Assembly: GCA_963740215.1 (NCBI GenBank)
Contig: CAVUDJ010000011.1
Coordinates: forward strand, 62,001-126,000
Reading direction: 5' to 3'
DNA: 64,000 nt
Origin: CAVVAL01 sp963740215
Lineage (GTDB): Bacteria; Actinomycetota; Actinomycetes; Mycobacteriales; Cryptosporangiaceae
The notes beneath the pieces are model-generated. The model searched no databases. It had not been told where the DNA came from and worked only from the letters and a program-made list of their open reading frames with translations. How positions within the stretch are numbered: position 1 is the stretch's first letter; every line of letters begins with the position of its first letter. This document shows, one piece after another, positions 10,391 to 18,309 of this stretch. Position numbers and translations under genes: made by a program.

Positions 10391-10625
10391 CCACGCGCAC
10401 GCCAGCAACGTGGAGATCGTCCTGAACCGCACGACCACCGGCGTGAAGTTGAGCGTCCGCGACGACGGCAACGGCATCGGCGACGCGCCCGAAGGATCCG
10501 GCATCCGCGGCATGCACGAACGCGCCCTGCTCGTCGGCGCGCGACTGGCCATCCTGCCCGGCCTCGGCGGCGGAACCGACGTGCGCCTACACGTGCCCGT
10601 TCACACGAGGAGCGACGGACAGTGA
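10377..10625 (+). pseudogene. C-terminal fragment of a NarL-type sensor histidine kinase
   Basis: The end of a HisKA_3/HATPase sensor kinase: N-box TNTVRHAHASNVEIVL, G1 box VRDDGNGIG, and the closing SGIRGMHERALLVGARLAI followed by GGGTDVRLHVPV. The sensor, membrane and dimerisation parts are absent, and homology begins at the junction with the transporter fragment. Its stop overlaps the GTG of the response regulator, the usual kinase-regulator coupling. The pair was presumably once a complete two-component system. Confidence 0.85.
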
Positions 10626-11275
10626 CCGCACCGACCCGGATACTGCTCGCCGACGACCACAAGCTGGTCCGCTGCGGAGTCCGGCTCATCCTCGACAGCG
10701 AACCCGACCTCACCGTGATCGCCGAAGCCGGCGACGGCGCCGAAGCCATCGAACAAGCCCGTCGGCACCCGGTCGACATCGCCATCCTCGACATCGCCAT
10801 GCCCCGACTCACCGGCCTGCAGGCCGCACGGGAACTGGCCCGGCTACGGCCCGACCTGCGCATCCTCATCCTGACCATGTACGACAACGAGCAGTACTTC
10901 TTCGAAGCGCTCAAGGCAGGCGCCAACGGCTACGTCCTCAAATCCGTCGCCGACCGCGACCTCGTCGAAGCCTGCCGCGCCGCGATGCGCGACGAACCGT
11001 TCCTCTACCCCGGCGCCGTCACAGCGCTCATCCGCAACTACCTCGACCGCGCCCGACAAGGCGACGGCATCCCCGCCCGGGTCATCACCGACCGCGAGGA
11101 AGAGATTCTCAAGCTCGTCGCCGAAGGACACTCCTCCAAGGAGATCGCCGACCTCCTCGTCATCAGCATCAAAACCGTCGAACGCCACCGCGCCAACCTC
11201 CTGCAGAAACTCGGCCTCCGCGACCGGCTCGAACTCACCCGCTACGCCATCCGCGCGGGCCTCATCGAACCCTGA
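10622..11275 (+). CDS. NarL/LuxR-family response regulator
   Basis: A 217-residue response regulator. The receiver domain (residues 1-120) has the acidic pair Asp11-Asp12 and phospho-acceptor Asp57 in AILDIAMP. The C-terminal HTH (about 150-215) reads TDREEEILKLVAEGHSSKEI and SIKTVERHRANLLQKLGL. It is complete with no frame break. The GTG start overlaps the stop of the kinase fragment by four bases. Its cognate kinase is truncated here, so its signal and phosphorylation state are uncertain. Confidence 0.93.
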   Translation: MTAPTRILLADDHKLVRCGVRLILDSEPDLTVIAEAGDGAEAIEQARRHPVDIAILDIAMPRLTGLQAARELARLRPDLRILILTMYDNEQYFFEALKAGANGYVLKSVADRDLVEACRAAMRDEPFLYPGAVTALIRNYLDRARQGDGIPARVITDREEEILKLVAEGHSSKEIADLLVISIKTVERHRANLLQKLGLRDRLELTRYAIRAGLIEP

Positions 11276-11426
11276 CCCGGCGAACGGCCGTGGGTCACCG
11301 CCGGCTCATCGCCTTCGAAGGGTTCGCATGCAAGCGCGCCGACCCAGCCGAAGCTGTCACGCCGTGCGGCGCTGGCTCGTCTGTCAGGCAGAACAGTCAG
11401 CTTCGCTTCCCGGAGATGGAGACATC

Positions 11427-11783
11427 ATGTTCGCCACCTACCTCGCGATCACCCTCCTCGCCTCGGCCGTGAACGGCGCCGCCGCCGTTGCGAACTTGAT
11501 CGGTCACGAGTACCCCAAGACCCAGGCGGACGCGCTCGGCGTGCCACAGTCGTGGATACGGCCGTTGGGGACGCTGCTGGCAGCGGGCGCAGTGGGGCTG
11601 CTGGTCGGGTTCGCCGTGCCGGCGCTGGGCACACTCGCGGCCGCCGGCCTCGTGCTGTACTTCCTCGGCGCATTCGGTGCGCACCTGCGGGCACGCGACT
11701 ACCACGTCGTCCCCTGGGCCATCTTCTTCTCCCTGGCGGTGGCCGCCCTGGCCGTGAACCTGGCCTACCACGGACCCGCCTAA
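11427..11783 (+). CDS. DoxX-like small membrane protein
   Basis: A 118-residue membrane protein with four predicted helices. It resembles DoxX-like proteins in length and in segments such as LADALGVPQSW-type loops (here QADALGVPQSWIRPLGTLLA), FLGAFGAHLRARDY and VPWAIFFSLAVAALAV. The ATG follows a purine-rich GGAGATGGAG. The function is unknown; family members are often linked to redox or stress responses. The gene is complete and isolated on the + strand. Confidence 0.72.
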   Translation: MFATYLAITLLASAVNGAAAVANLIGHEYPKTQADALGVPQSWIRPLGTLLAAGAVGLLVGFAVPALGTLAAAGLVLYFLGAFGAHLRARDYHVVPWAIFFSLAVAALAVNLAYHGPA

Positions 11784-11954
11784 CTCCGTCGAGCGGACCG
11801 ACAGCCGGTTCCCAGCGGCGCTCGTCTCGACCTACGTCGTCACGCCCGGGTACAGACGGACGACTCGCGGCTCGTGCTCCAAGTCCACAAAGGCGGCCCG
11901 GCCGTCCGGGGTCACCAGCAGATTGTCCACGGGTGGACGGCTAAACCTGCGGCT

Positions 11955-11967
11955 TACGCTGCCCACA
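11955..11967 (+). promoter_or_regulatory. -10 box for a probably leaderless GNAT mRNA
   Basis: TACGCT at 11955-11960 is followed by six bases and then the ATG at 11967. There is no Shine-Dalgarno sequence. This spacing places transcription start at the A of the ATG, as in actinobacterial leaderless genes. Confidence 0.5.
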
Positions 11968-12482
11968 TGCTGACGATCCGCCCCACCACCCGAGAAGACC
12001 TCGTTGATGTTGTGGCGCTCGAGACCGCGACGGATACCTCGGTATGGCTGGGCGAGACGGGCCTGGCCTGGCACGAACGCGCCTTGATTGACCCGGATCA
12101 AGAACACCTCGTCACCGACAACACCGCGTTGACCGGTTTCATCGTCCTCGCCGGCCTACAGAACGACGCCGGCGCAATCGAGCTACGCCGGATGGTGGTA
12201 CATCCCGCGTTTCGCGGTGCAGGACGCGGGCGCGCACTACTGAAAGCCGCGCTCGCCCGCGCCTACGACTACCACCGCGCCCGCCGGGTCTGGCTGGACG
12301 TCAAACCGCAAAATGCGCGGGCCAAAACACTCTACGAATCCGAAGGGTTCCGGGTCACCGAAACGCTCGCCGCTGCCGTGACTGAGGCGGACGGCACCAG
12401 GACCGACCTTCTCGTCATGGTCCACCAACCCCAGTTACGCGCACCTACCCGGACTAGCCACCGTCCACGCGCCACTTCTTAA
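11967..12482 (+). CDS. GNAT-family N-acetyltransferase
   Basis: A 171-residue acetyltransferase. Motif A is visible in ELRRMVVHPAFRGAGRGRAL with the acetyl-CoA pyrophosphate loop R-G-A-G-R-G-R-A, followed by WLDVKPQNARAKTLYESEGF (motif B). The start is taken at the ATG preceded by a -10 box at leaderless spacing; an earlier in-frame start at 11874 adds non-conserved residues. The substrate cannot be predicted. The frame is intact. Confidence 0.9.
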   Translation: MLTIRPTTREDLVDVVALETATDTSVWLGETGLAWHERALIDPDQEHLVTDNTALTGFIVLAGLQNDAGAIELRRMVVHPAFRGAGRGRALLKAALARAYDYHRARRVWLDVKPQNARAKTLYESEGFRVTETLAAAVTEADGTRTDLLVMVHQPQLRAPTRTSHRPRATS

Positions 12483-12643
12483 CGCGCCCCAGGGCCGACA
12501 CGAGGCGGTCGCTGCCGGGGATACGTCGCCATGTCACACCAGACCTCCTCGATGCGTCGAGTGTGTGTGACCACGTGCGAGAACCCACCTCATCCCAACC
12601 GCGACACTGGCAAGCAAGCCGCTGCGCCACCGCGGGTCCCAGC

Positions 12644-13120
12644 ATGAAGGTCGACACCGAACTCGCTCGAGCGGCGCTGGCCTCCCAGCCGTTCAGCGTG
12701 ATGATGGGAGGTCGGCTTGTCGAGTTCGGCCCCGACGGGGTGACCCTGGAGCTCGAGGTTCGAGATGAACTGAGGCAACAGCACGGCTTCGTGCATGGCG
12801 GGGTGATCAGTTATCTCATGGATAACGCCATCACCTTCGCCGCCGGCGCAAGGTTGGGCCCCGACGTGGTCACGGGCGGGTTCACAATCGACTACCTGCG
12901 CCCAGCCACCGGAACCGCACTGACCGCCAGCGCGCGGTGCCTGCATGCAGGCACCGCACACGCAGTCGTCCGCTGCGACGTGTTTGACCATCACGGTGAC
13001 GAACCGCGAATGTGCGCCAGCGGACAGGGTCGGGTCATGCGCCTCGCAGCGGGCCCAACGGTCGAGGGCACCACGGGCAGGGTCGGCGGAGAGCCGCAGG
13101 GACCCGCCGGCAGGGGCTAG
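12644..13120 (+). CDS. PaaI-type hotdog thioesterase
   Basis: A 158-residue single-hotdog protein. The catalytic helix region reads QQHGFVHGGVISYLMDNAIT, and the closing strands include TGGFTIDYLRPATGTALTASA and AVVRCDVFD. These enzymes hydrolyse acyl- or phenylacetyl-CoA thioesters in the cytoplasm. The C-terminal ~20 residues are Gly/Pro-rich and non-conserved. The start at ATG 12644 fits the family; a longer in-frame extension upstream is not conserved. Confidence 0.88.
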   Translation: MKVDTELARAALASQPFSVMMGGRLVEFGPDGVTLELEVRDELRQQHGFVHGGVISYLMDNAITFAAGARLGPDVVTGGFTIDYLRPATGTALTASARCLHAGTAHAVVRCDVFDHHGDEPRMCASGQGRVMRLAAGPTVEGTTGRVGGEPQGPAGRG

Positions 13121-13130
13121 GAGGAGATCC

Positions 13131-13289
13131 GTGAAGATCTCTTACTGGGTGGCTCCGGAGCGGCGGGCCGGTCAAGTTTGCGCACCCTGTTTGCCGGGGC
13201 CGTCAGGTGACAGCGCACGCATGCGCGCGGCGGAAGGTGGCCGGGCGCTGCAGCCGGGCCATCGACAGGGGTGGATCAGCGCCACGTGA
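13131..13289 (+). CDS. Short ORF of unknown function with strong ribosome-binding site
   Basis: A 52-codon ORF (MKISYWVAPERRAG...) begins at a GTG preceded by AGGAGGAGATCC, a near-ideal Shine-Dalgarno at good spacing, ten bases after the thioesterase stop. The rest of the protein is low in recognisable features and ends beside the next gene. It may be a genuine small protein or the start of a gene whose remainder is lost. I recognise no family. Confidence 0.3.
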   Translation: MKISYWVAPERRAGQVCAPCLPGPSGDSARMRAAEGGRALQPGHRQGWISAT

Positions 13290-13317
13290 CCGGCCGGCAC
13301 CGCCGCACGGCAACGCC

Positions 13318-14142
13318 TCACCGGTCGCTTCGGTCATCGCGGCCATCAGCGCGGTCCGGCGCGGCATCGAGGAACTCACCGACCGCGACAGTGTCGAACA
13401 GGCACATCCGCGATTCGATCACCCGACCAGCCTGGAACCGGTAGTGGCTCACCGCGGGGAACTCGGACACCTCCGGGTCCCCGGGACGCTGCCCCCGCAA
13501 CGTCCACACCACGAACGCCTCGCTGTCGGTGGCGACGATTCGCGGGTCCAGGTCGCGCTGTTGTGCCACCTGTAGCCGATCCCAGGTTTCGGTGAAACCG
13601 ACAGCATGCTCCGCCGCGCCCAGCAGGCCGTGATATTCCCCGCCATAGGGCAGCGACGGCGCCTCGCGGATGACCACGTCCGGGTGATAGGTGCGGTCGA
13701 AGTAGGCCGTGGCGTCCCGCGCCGAGACACCCTCGACGAACAGCCGGTGGATCGTGTCCTCGATGACAGCGCGGCCGGTGTCTCCCGGCGCGGGCAGCCG
13801 CTCGGCACCGAGCAACGGCGTCCACCTGCGCACGGTGACCGTCAGCAACGACCCCACCGCAGGGTCTCCGAGCACGAGCTTCTCGACCTCGGCCACGTCT
13901 GGAGAAACGAACACGGCGAACCCGGCCAACCTGTCGGTGCTGTCTGTGCTGGCGGAGAGGGGCCCGGCCAGCAGCAACTCACCCGCCTGGTGCAGCTGGT
14001 CAAGATAGGACAGGTGCTGGCCAAGGAGTTCTTCTTTCCTAGCCGGGTCGATCGGCGTGGTTCCCGCCGTGTACAAGGCCACGCTCGAGCGCGTGGGGCT
14101 GTGGCGGTCCAGCGCGTCGAGCTGGGTGGTTGGCCTGGTCAC
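13318..14142 (-). CDS. YCII-domain / SnoaL-like fusion protein
   Basis: A 274-residue protein with two small domains. Residues ~1-105 resemble a YCII-related ferredoxin-like domain (ELLGQHLSYLDQLHQAGELL, GPLSASTDSTDRLAGFAVF, LVLGDPAVGSLLTVTVRRW). Residues ~120-255 resemble a SnoaL/NTF2 polyketide-cyclase-like fold (IEDTIHRLFVEGVSARDATA, HGLLGAAEHAVGF, HYRFQAGRVIESRMCLFD). The start is GTG 14142 after GAGAGGATCG. An inverted repeat 50 bp upstream may regulate it. The function is unknown; the domains suggest a small-molecule enzyme. Confidence 0.75.
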   Translation of the reverse strand: MTRPTTQLDALDRHSPTRSSVALYTAGTTPIDPARKEELLGQHLSYLDQLHQAGELLLAGPLSASTDSTDRLAGFAVFVSPDVAEVEKLVLGDPAVGSLLTVTVRRWTPLLGAERLPAPGDTGRAVIEDTIHRLFVEGVSARDATAYFDRTYHPDVVIREAPSLPYGGEYHGLLGAAEHAVGFTETWDRLQVAQQRDLDPRIVATDSEAFVVWTLRGQRPGDPEVSEFPAVSHYRFQAGRVIESRMCLFDTVAVGEFLDAAPDRADGRDDRSDR

Positions 14143-14192
14143 GGATCGATCCTCTCGGTCGATTAGGAGAAATCGGTCAGCGTCCCGACAGG

Positions 14193-14211
14193 CGTAGCAA
14201 CCGTTGCTACG
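14193..14211. promoter_or_regulatory. Inverted repeat, candidate MarR/TetR-type operator
   Basis: Two perfect 8-bp arms, CGTAGCAA and TTGCTACG, flank a 3-bp centre. It lies about 50 bp upstream of the GTG of the YCII/SnoaL gene, which reads away from it, and 270 bp before the thioesterase on the other strand. No T-tract follows, so it is more likely an operator than a terminator. The rest of the 14143-14482 spacer shows nothing I can name. Confidence 0.5.
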
Positions 14212-14482
14212 TGGGCAGCCGATCACTAGACGCGTCGCCCGGGCCTGGTGTGACAACCGCCGTCGGCCCGGGCGGCAAGCCCAGTCAATGGCAGGCGCCA
14301 CATGAGGGATTGATCTGTGTCGAACCGGGCGCTGTCGTGATCCTCGCCCCCGAGTAACTCGCCCATCGCGCCCACGACGGCATGTCACAACCCGGCAGTC
14401 CTGAGCGTCAGCACTATGTGCCGCGCGGTGCGGGTGAAGCGATGCGGGCGAATCTGTACAAATGCGGACCGAGGGAGATGTG

Positions 14483-15331
14483 ATGGCCGGCTTCGACCAG
14501 GCGACGGCACTACGCGCGGCCCCTACCGCCTCGGCCGGTGCGGCGTACGACTTGGTCTTCGAGGCTGACCTCGACCCACAGTGGAGCATCGGGGGCAAGC
14601 TCCACGGCGGCTACCTGCTCGCCGTCTTGGGCAGGGCCGCCTGCCTGGCGGCCAGCAACCCGGACCACCCGCACCCGGTCGCTGCCAGCGCCCACTTTCT
14701 CTGCGCGCCCGCGCCGGGTGAGGCGCAGGTCGTCGTCGAGATGCTGCGGTCCGGACGTACCGTCGCGCAGGTCCGCACAACACTGCTCTCGGACGGGCAA
14801 CGCTGCGTCGAGGGCCTGGTGACCATGGGAACGCTCTGCGGCGAGCCGTGGTGGGACGGCGTCCCGGCCGTCGAGCTGCCGCCGGTCGAGGCCTGCCCGC
14901 GGCTGCCGGTCGAGGGGCCCGGCTTCGAGGTGCCGCTGATGGGTGCCCTCGCCGAGCACCTCGACCCGGCCGTCGTGGGGTTTGCGGTCGGGCGCCCCAG
15001 CGGCCACGGCGAGCTGCGGGGCTGGGTGGCCTTCGACGACGATCGCGCCCCGGACCCACTGAGCCTGCTGATGCTCGTCGACGCGCTCCCCCCGGCCACC
15101 TTCGACCTCGGGACCAGCGGCTGGGTGCCGACGCTCGAGCTGACTTGCCACGTCCGGGCCGTTCCGGCGCCCGGCCTGCTCACCGTGCGGCAGCGGGTGC
15201 GCCACATCGCCGGCGGACGGGTCGACGAGGAGTGCGACGTCTGGGACTCGACCGGTCGCCTGGTCGCGACCGGTCACCAGCTCGCCGGGCTGCGCATCCC
15301 GGACGGGCAAGCCCCTGCCACTCGTCGCTGA
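14483..15331 (+). CDS. Acyl-CoA thioesterase, double-hotdog (TesB-like)
   Basis: A 282-residue double-hotdog protein of the TesB-like/thioesterase-like superfamily. The first hotdog reads SIGGKLHGGYLLAVLGRA and ASAHFLCAPAPGEAQVVVEM. The second has DPLSLLMLVDALPPATFDLG, LELTCHVRAVPAPGLLTVRQ and DVWDSTGRLVATGHQLAG. It probably hydrolyses acyl-CoA esters in the cytoplasm. ATG 14483 is preceded by GAGGGAGATGTG; an earlier in-frame ATG at 14462 is possible. The gene is intact. Confidence 0.87.
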   Translation: MAGFDQATALRAAPTASAGAAYDLVFEADLDPQWSIGGKLHGGYLLAVLGRAACLAASNPDHPHPVAASAHFLCAPAPGEAQVVVEMLRSGRTVAQVRTTLLSDGQRCVEGLVTMGTLCGEPWWDGVPAVELPPVEACPRLPVEGPGFEVPLMGALAEHLDPAVVGFAVGRPSGHGELRGWVAFDDDRAPDPLSLLMLVDALPPATFDLGTSGWVPTLELTCHVRAVPAPGLLTVRQRVRHIAGGRVDEECDVWDSTGRLVATGHQLAGLRIPDGQAPATRR

Positions 15332-15572
15332 CAACGACGCCGCACCAATTCGGTCACCGCCTGCGCCGCCGGCATACACCCGTGTGACGCCGGATGCGGC
15401 TGCCGGAAGCGAAGCTCGGTCCCATCTTGAGCGTCGCCGAAACACACCAGATCGATCTGGCGAGGTCGGTAATCGACGTCGACGTCGTCCGGCGGCTCGC
15501 CGTTGCCGCCGGAGTCGGCCCCTTAATCTGGGCCACGAACTAGTTCGGGACCAATGCGACCGGAGGGATCCA

Positions 15573-16130
15573 ATGAACCGGGAGCAGCTCCCCGCCGATC
15601 TACCGGCGCCCCAGGACGATGGCGCCGCCGACCACCTCCCCGGCACCGTCCTGCCATCAACGACGCTACCGACCACCGACCGACGCACGGTCGACCTCGC
15701 CACCCTCGGTCGACCCCGAGCAGTGTTGTACGTCTATCCGATGACCGGTCGGCCCGGCGTGCCATCACCAGACGGATGGGACCTGATCCCCGGCGCCCGC
15801 GGCTGCACGCCAGAATCCTGCGGCTTCCGCGACCACCACGCGGACTTGACGGCCGCCGGCGCCGAAGTTGCCGGTCTGTCCAGCCAGGACACCGCCTACC
15901 AGGCCGAGGCAGTCGCCCGGCTGCGACTGCCGTTCCCGCTGGTCTCCGACACTGAACTACTGCTCGCACGCCGGCTCCGACTGCCCACCTTCACTGCCGC
16001 TGGTCTTCGCCTCTACAAGCGGATAACGCTCGTCATCCGCGACGGCAAGATCGAGGAGGTCTTCTATCCGATCTTCCCACCCGACCGCCACGCCCAACAG
16101 GTCCTCGACTGGCTACAGGCACGTCAATAA
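15573..16130 (+). CDS. Peroxiredoxin (AhpC/TSA-like)
   Basis: A 185-residue thioredoxin-fold peroxiredoxin. It has the strand AVLYVYPMTGRPG, a redox segment GARGCTPESCGFRDHHADL with two cysteines, and EVAGLSSQDTAYQAEAVARL followed by FPLVSDTELLLARRLRLPTF. The TPxxC arrangement suggests the second Cys is the peroxidatic one. It would reduce hydroperoxides using a thiol donor. The start at ATG 15573 follows GGAGGGATCCA. There is no frame break. Confidence 0.87.
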   Translation: MNREQLPADLPAPQDDGAADHLPGTVLPSTTLPTTDRRTVDLATLGRPRAVLYVYPMTGRPGVPSPDGWDLIPGARGCTPESCGFRDHHADLTAAGAEVAGLSSQDTAYQAEAVARLRLPFPLVSDTELLLARRLRLPTFTAAGLRLYKRITLVIRDGKIEEVFYPIFPPDRHAQQVLDWLQARQ

Positions 16131-16289
16131 CAGACGCCGGTGCGCAAGGCTGCGCCCGGCCCCCGCGTTGGCGCGCCGACCTCAGCCTCCGCCGCAGCGC
16201 ACAACCGCGCACATGGTCGAGGCCGGTCGGCGCGACCACGGATGTCGCCGGTGGTGTCACATCCTGGTGAGGTATCTCGTCCTGATGGT

Positions 16290-17096
16290 ATGAGACACGT
16301 GGTTCGGGCGATCAGCGCCCTCCTCGGCCTGATAACCGCGGTGCTCGGGGTGTGGGCGTTGGTGGCGCCGCAGAGCTTCAGCGAGTTCGTGAACTTCCCA
16401 CCGCACCGGCACTTCGTCCATGATGTCGGCGCATTCCAGCTCGGCATCGGGGTAACGCTGTTGCTGGCAACGATCTGGGCGGATGCGCTCATGGTGGCGG
16501 TCGCCGGTTATGCGGTTGGTGGGGTCGCGCACACGGTGTCGCATGCGGTCGACGGCGATGTCGGCGGTTCGACTGGGCAAACCGTGGCGATCGGCATGTT
16601 GACGGTGACGGCGGCGGTGGCGCTGATGGTCCGGTGGCGGCAGTTGCACTGGGTGGTCGGGGCGGTGGCCGCCGAGCCGGCGACGGACCTGGCCCCGTTC
16701 AACCGGCAGAAGACGGTCGCGCTGACCACTTACCGCCGTGACGGCACGCCGGTCAGCACGGCGGTGAGTATCGCCGTGGACGGCAGGCGGGCCTACGTGC
16801 GGAGCTTCGAACGGGCCTGGAAGACCAGGCGCATCCGCAACAACGCCGCGGTCATGGTCGCTCCCGCCACAACGCGCGGCACCCCGACGGGGCCAGCCGT
16901 GGCAGCGACGGCACGGCGGCTGGCTGGCGCGGAGTACCATCAAGCCGCCCGCGCCCTGGCCCGTAAGTACCCGCTGCTGCATGGCGTGGTGGTGCCGTTG
17001 ACGCACCGACTCGGGCGAGCGAAGACCGGCCGGACCGTCCACTTCGAACTCACGCCGGAGCCGGTACTTCGGATCGCTTCCGCACCGCGACAATGA
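16290..17096 (+). CDS. Membrane domain fused to PPOX-type F420/FMN-binding domain
   Basis: A 268-residue two-part protein. The first ~135 residues form about four membrane helices (ISALLGLITAVLGVWALVAP, FQLGIGVTLLLATIWADALM, IGMLTVTAAVALMVRW). The rest is a pyridoxamine-5'-phosphate-oxidase-like barrel (FNRQKTVALTTYRRDGTPVS, AYVRSFERAWKTRRIRNN, TGRTVHFELTP). This resembles PPOX-class F420-dependent enzymes tethered to the membrane. The substrate is unknown. The frame is intact. Confidence 0.78.
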   Translation: MRHVVRAISALLGLITAVLGVWALVAPQSFSEFVNFPPHRHFVHDVGAFQLGIGVTLLLATIWADALMVAVAGYAVGGVAHTVSHAVDGDVGGSTGQTVAIGMLTVTAAVALMVRWRQLHWVVGAVAAEPATDLAPFNRQKTVALTTYRRDGTPVSTAVSIAVDGRRAYVRSFERAWKTRRIRNNAAVMVAPATTRGTPTGPAVAATARRLAGAEYHQAARALARKYPLLHGVVVPLTHRLGRAKTGRTVHFELTPEPVLRIASAPRQ

Positions 17097-17159
17097 CCAG
17101 CCGCACCACCCGGCCGTCGCCGACCGGTCCGCGTCCACGGGGTGCGAAGAAGGCCCTCG

Positions 17160-17273
17160 TTCCCCACGGCCGTCAAGAAGATCACCGACGACGAGGCCGC
17201 GCTGCTCGCGTTCTACGACTTCCTCTTCGAACGCGGACCGCTCGTCGAACGCCCCGAGCTCAGCTCAACCTGA
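17160..17273 (+). pseudogene. Possible IS256-type transposase C-terminal remnant
   Basis: A 37-codon stretch reads FPTAVKKITDDEAALLAFYD and ends at a TGA. This resembles the segment that precedes PAEHW in mutator/IS256-type transposases, but the following signature is missing. It has no start of its own. The match is short, so this is a tentative call; it fits the many other fragments around it. Confidence 0.35.
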
Positions 17274-17316
17274 GCCCCTTCATCTGGTCCGATTCCTTTG
17301 CTCGCCTCCCGGCTCG

Positions 17317-17916
17317 ATGAGTCTCCAAGTTGCGCTAGTCCACGCCTGCCAGCGTGGTGGGCGGGGCGGGAGTCCGACCGCGGTGGTCGATGAGACGTTG
17401 TTGAGTGATGCCGAGCGTTGTGCAGTGCCGGTCGCGGCGGGCACATCGCATGTCGTGTTCATCTCGACCGAGGAACACGGGTCTGGCCGCCCGGCCGTGT
17501 CGCTGCGGTTCTTCACCGCCGCCGGAGAACTGCCAGCCTGCGGGCACGGCACCGTGGCCGCGCTGGCTGTGCTCGCCGAGCGCGCCCGGACGCGGGAGTA
17601 CGAGGCTGATCTGCGGTCTGGCGGTCGAACCTTCCTCGGCCAGGCCGTCGGCGGCGGCGGCCGATACGAGGCTGCTTTCGATCCCGGCCCCGTCGAGCTG
17701 CGCGCCCCCGCCACGGCGGACAGCGAACCGGTCCTCTCCGCCTTAGGCCTTGATCCTGAGGATGCGTCGGCACGGTGTCGTATCGCTTCGGTGGGACGGC
17801 CCCGGATGTTGGTGCAGGTCTTCGATCGAGAGGTGCTGTCGGATCTGGCACCCGACATGACCCGCCTTCGGGAGGCTTGCCGAGTCACCTCGCGGGGTAC
17901 CTGCCCGGCGGCGTAG
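17317..17916 (+). pseudogene. PhzF-family isomerase/epimerase, 3' truncated
   Basis: The first ~190 residues match the PhzF fold: QVALVHACQRGGRGGSPTAV, SHVVFISTEEHGSGRPAVSL, the signature FFTAAGELPACGHGTVAALA, and GLDPEDASARCRIASVGRPR. Family members are about 270-300 residues, but the homology stops near 17883 after DMTRLREACR and the frame closes at 17916 in unrelated sequence. A DUF1232 gene on the opposite strand is truncated at the same place. The catalytic glutamate region near the N-terminus appears altered, which adds doubt about activity. Confidence 0.8.
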
Positions 17917-18215
17917 CGCAGCGCGAGAGCGACGACCACGATGTCGTCGAGGGGGCCGATCACCGGCAGAAACTCCGGAATCAGGTCGACTGGGCTGGCG
18001 ACCCACAGGCCGGCGACCACGATCGCGATCTTCGCCGACGCGGCACCCGCGGATCGTGGCGGAGCCGCCGCATGGTGGTGACGCAGTCGGGGAATGAACG
18101 CGGCGAGGTCCCGCAAGGTCCCCGGCGGAAGTCGACGCGCGAGCAGCACCAGCAGCCCCCAACTGGCCACCAGGCACGCTACGGCGATGCCGAGGCCGAC
18201 CAACCAGTTCCGCAT
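17868..18215 (-). pseudogene. DUF1232 (YkvA-like) membrane protein, 3' truncated
   Basis: About 115 residues of a membrane protein: an N-terminal helix (LVGLGIAVACLVASWGLLVL), a linker, then the DUF1232 signature SPVDLIPEFLPVIGPLDDIV and VVALALRYAAGQVPREV. The family-like part ends near 17870-17880; the frame stays open to 17280 only because it runs antisense through PhzF. Its ATG overlaps the stop of a resolvase fragment (TGATG). It is probably truncated and non-native beyond the junction. Confidence 0.75.
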
Positions 18216-18309
18216 CAGGAACGTGCTGTCGTGGCGCCGACCGGCCGCTCCATCGAACGGTAAACCGTCGACCTGGCCACTCCGAAGAACTCCGCGAGCT
18301 CAGCAGTCA
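18215..18309 (-). pseudogene. C-terminal helix-turn-helix of a serine resolvase
   Basis: About 30 residues, LTAELAEFFGVARSTVYRSM and then a short tail to TGA. This is the Hin-type resolvase recognition helix (ELA..FGVSR.TVYR pattern). The catalytic domain is absent: upstream of it lies the 3' end of the EACC1 gene. It is a remnant of a mobile element. Confidence 0.65.

Noticed and set aside
10600..16200. Secondary-metabolite gene cluster suggested by thioesterases, a SnoaL-like domain and PhzF
   Set aside because: No synthase, ketosynthase or NRPS genes are present; the genes are scattered with separate controls.
17280..17865. Extension of the DUF1232 protein to 311 residues
   Set aside because: The added part is antisense to PhzF coding sequence and has no conserved features.
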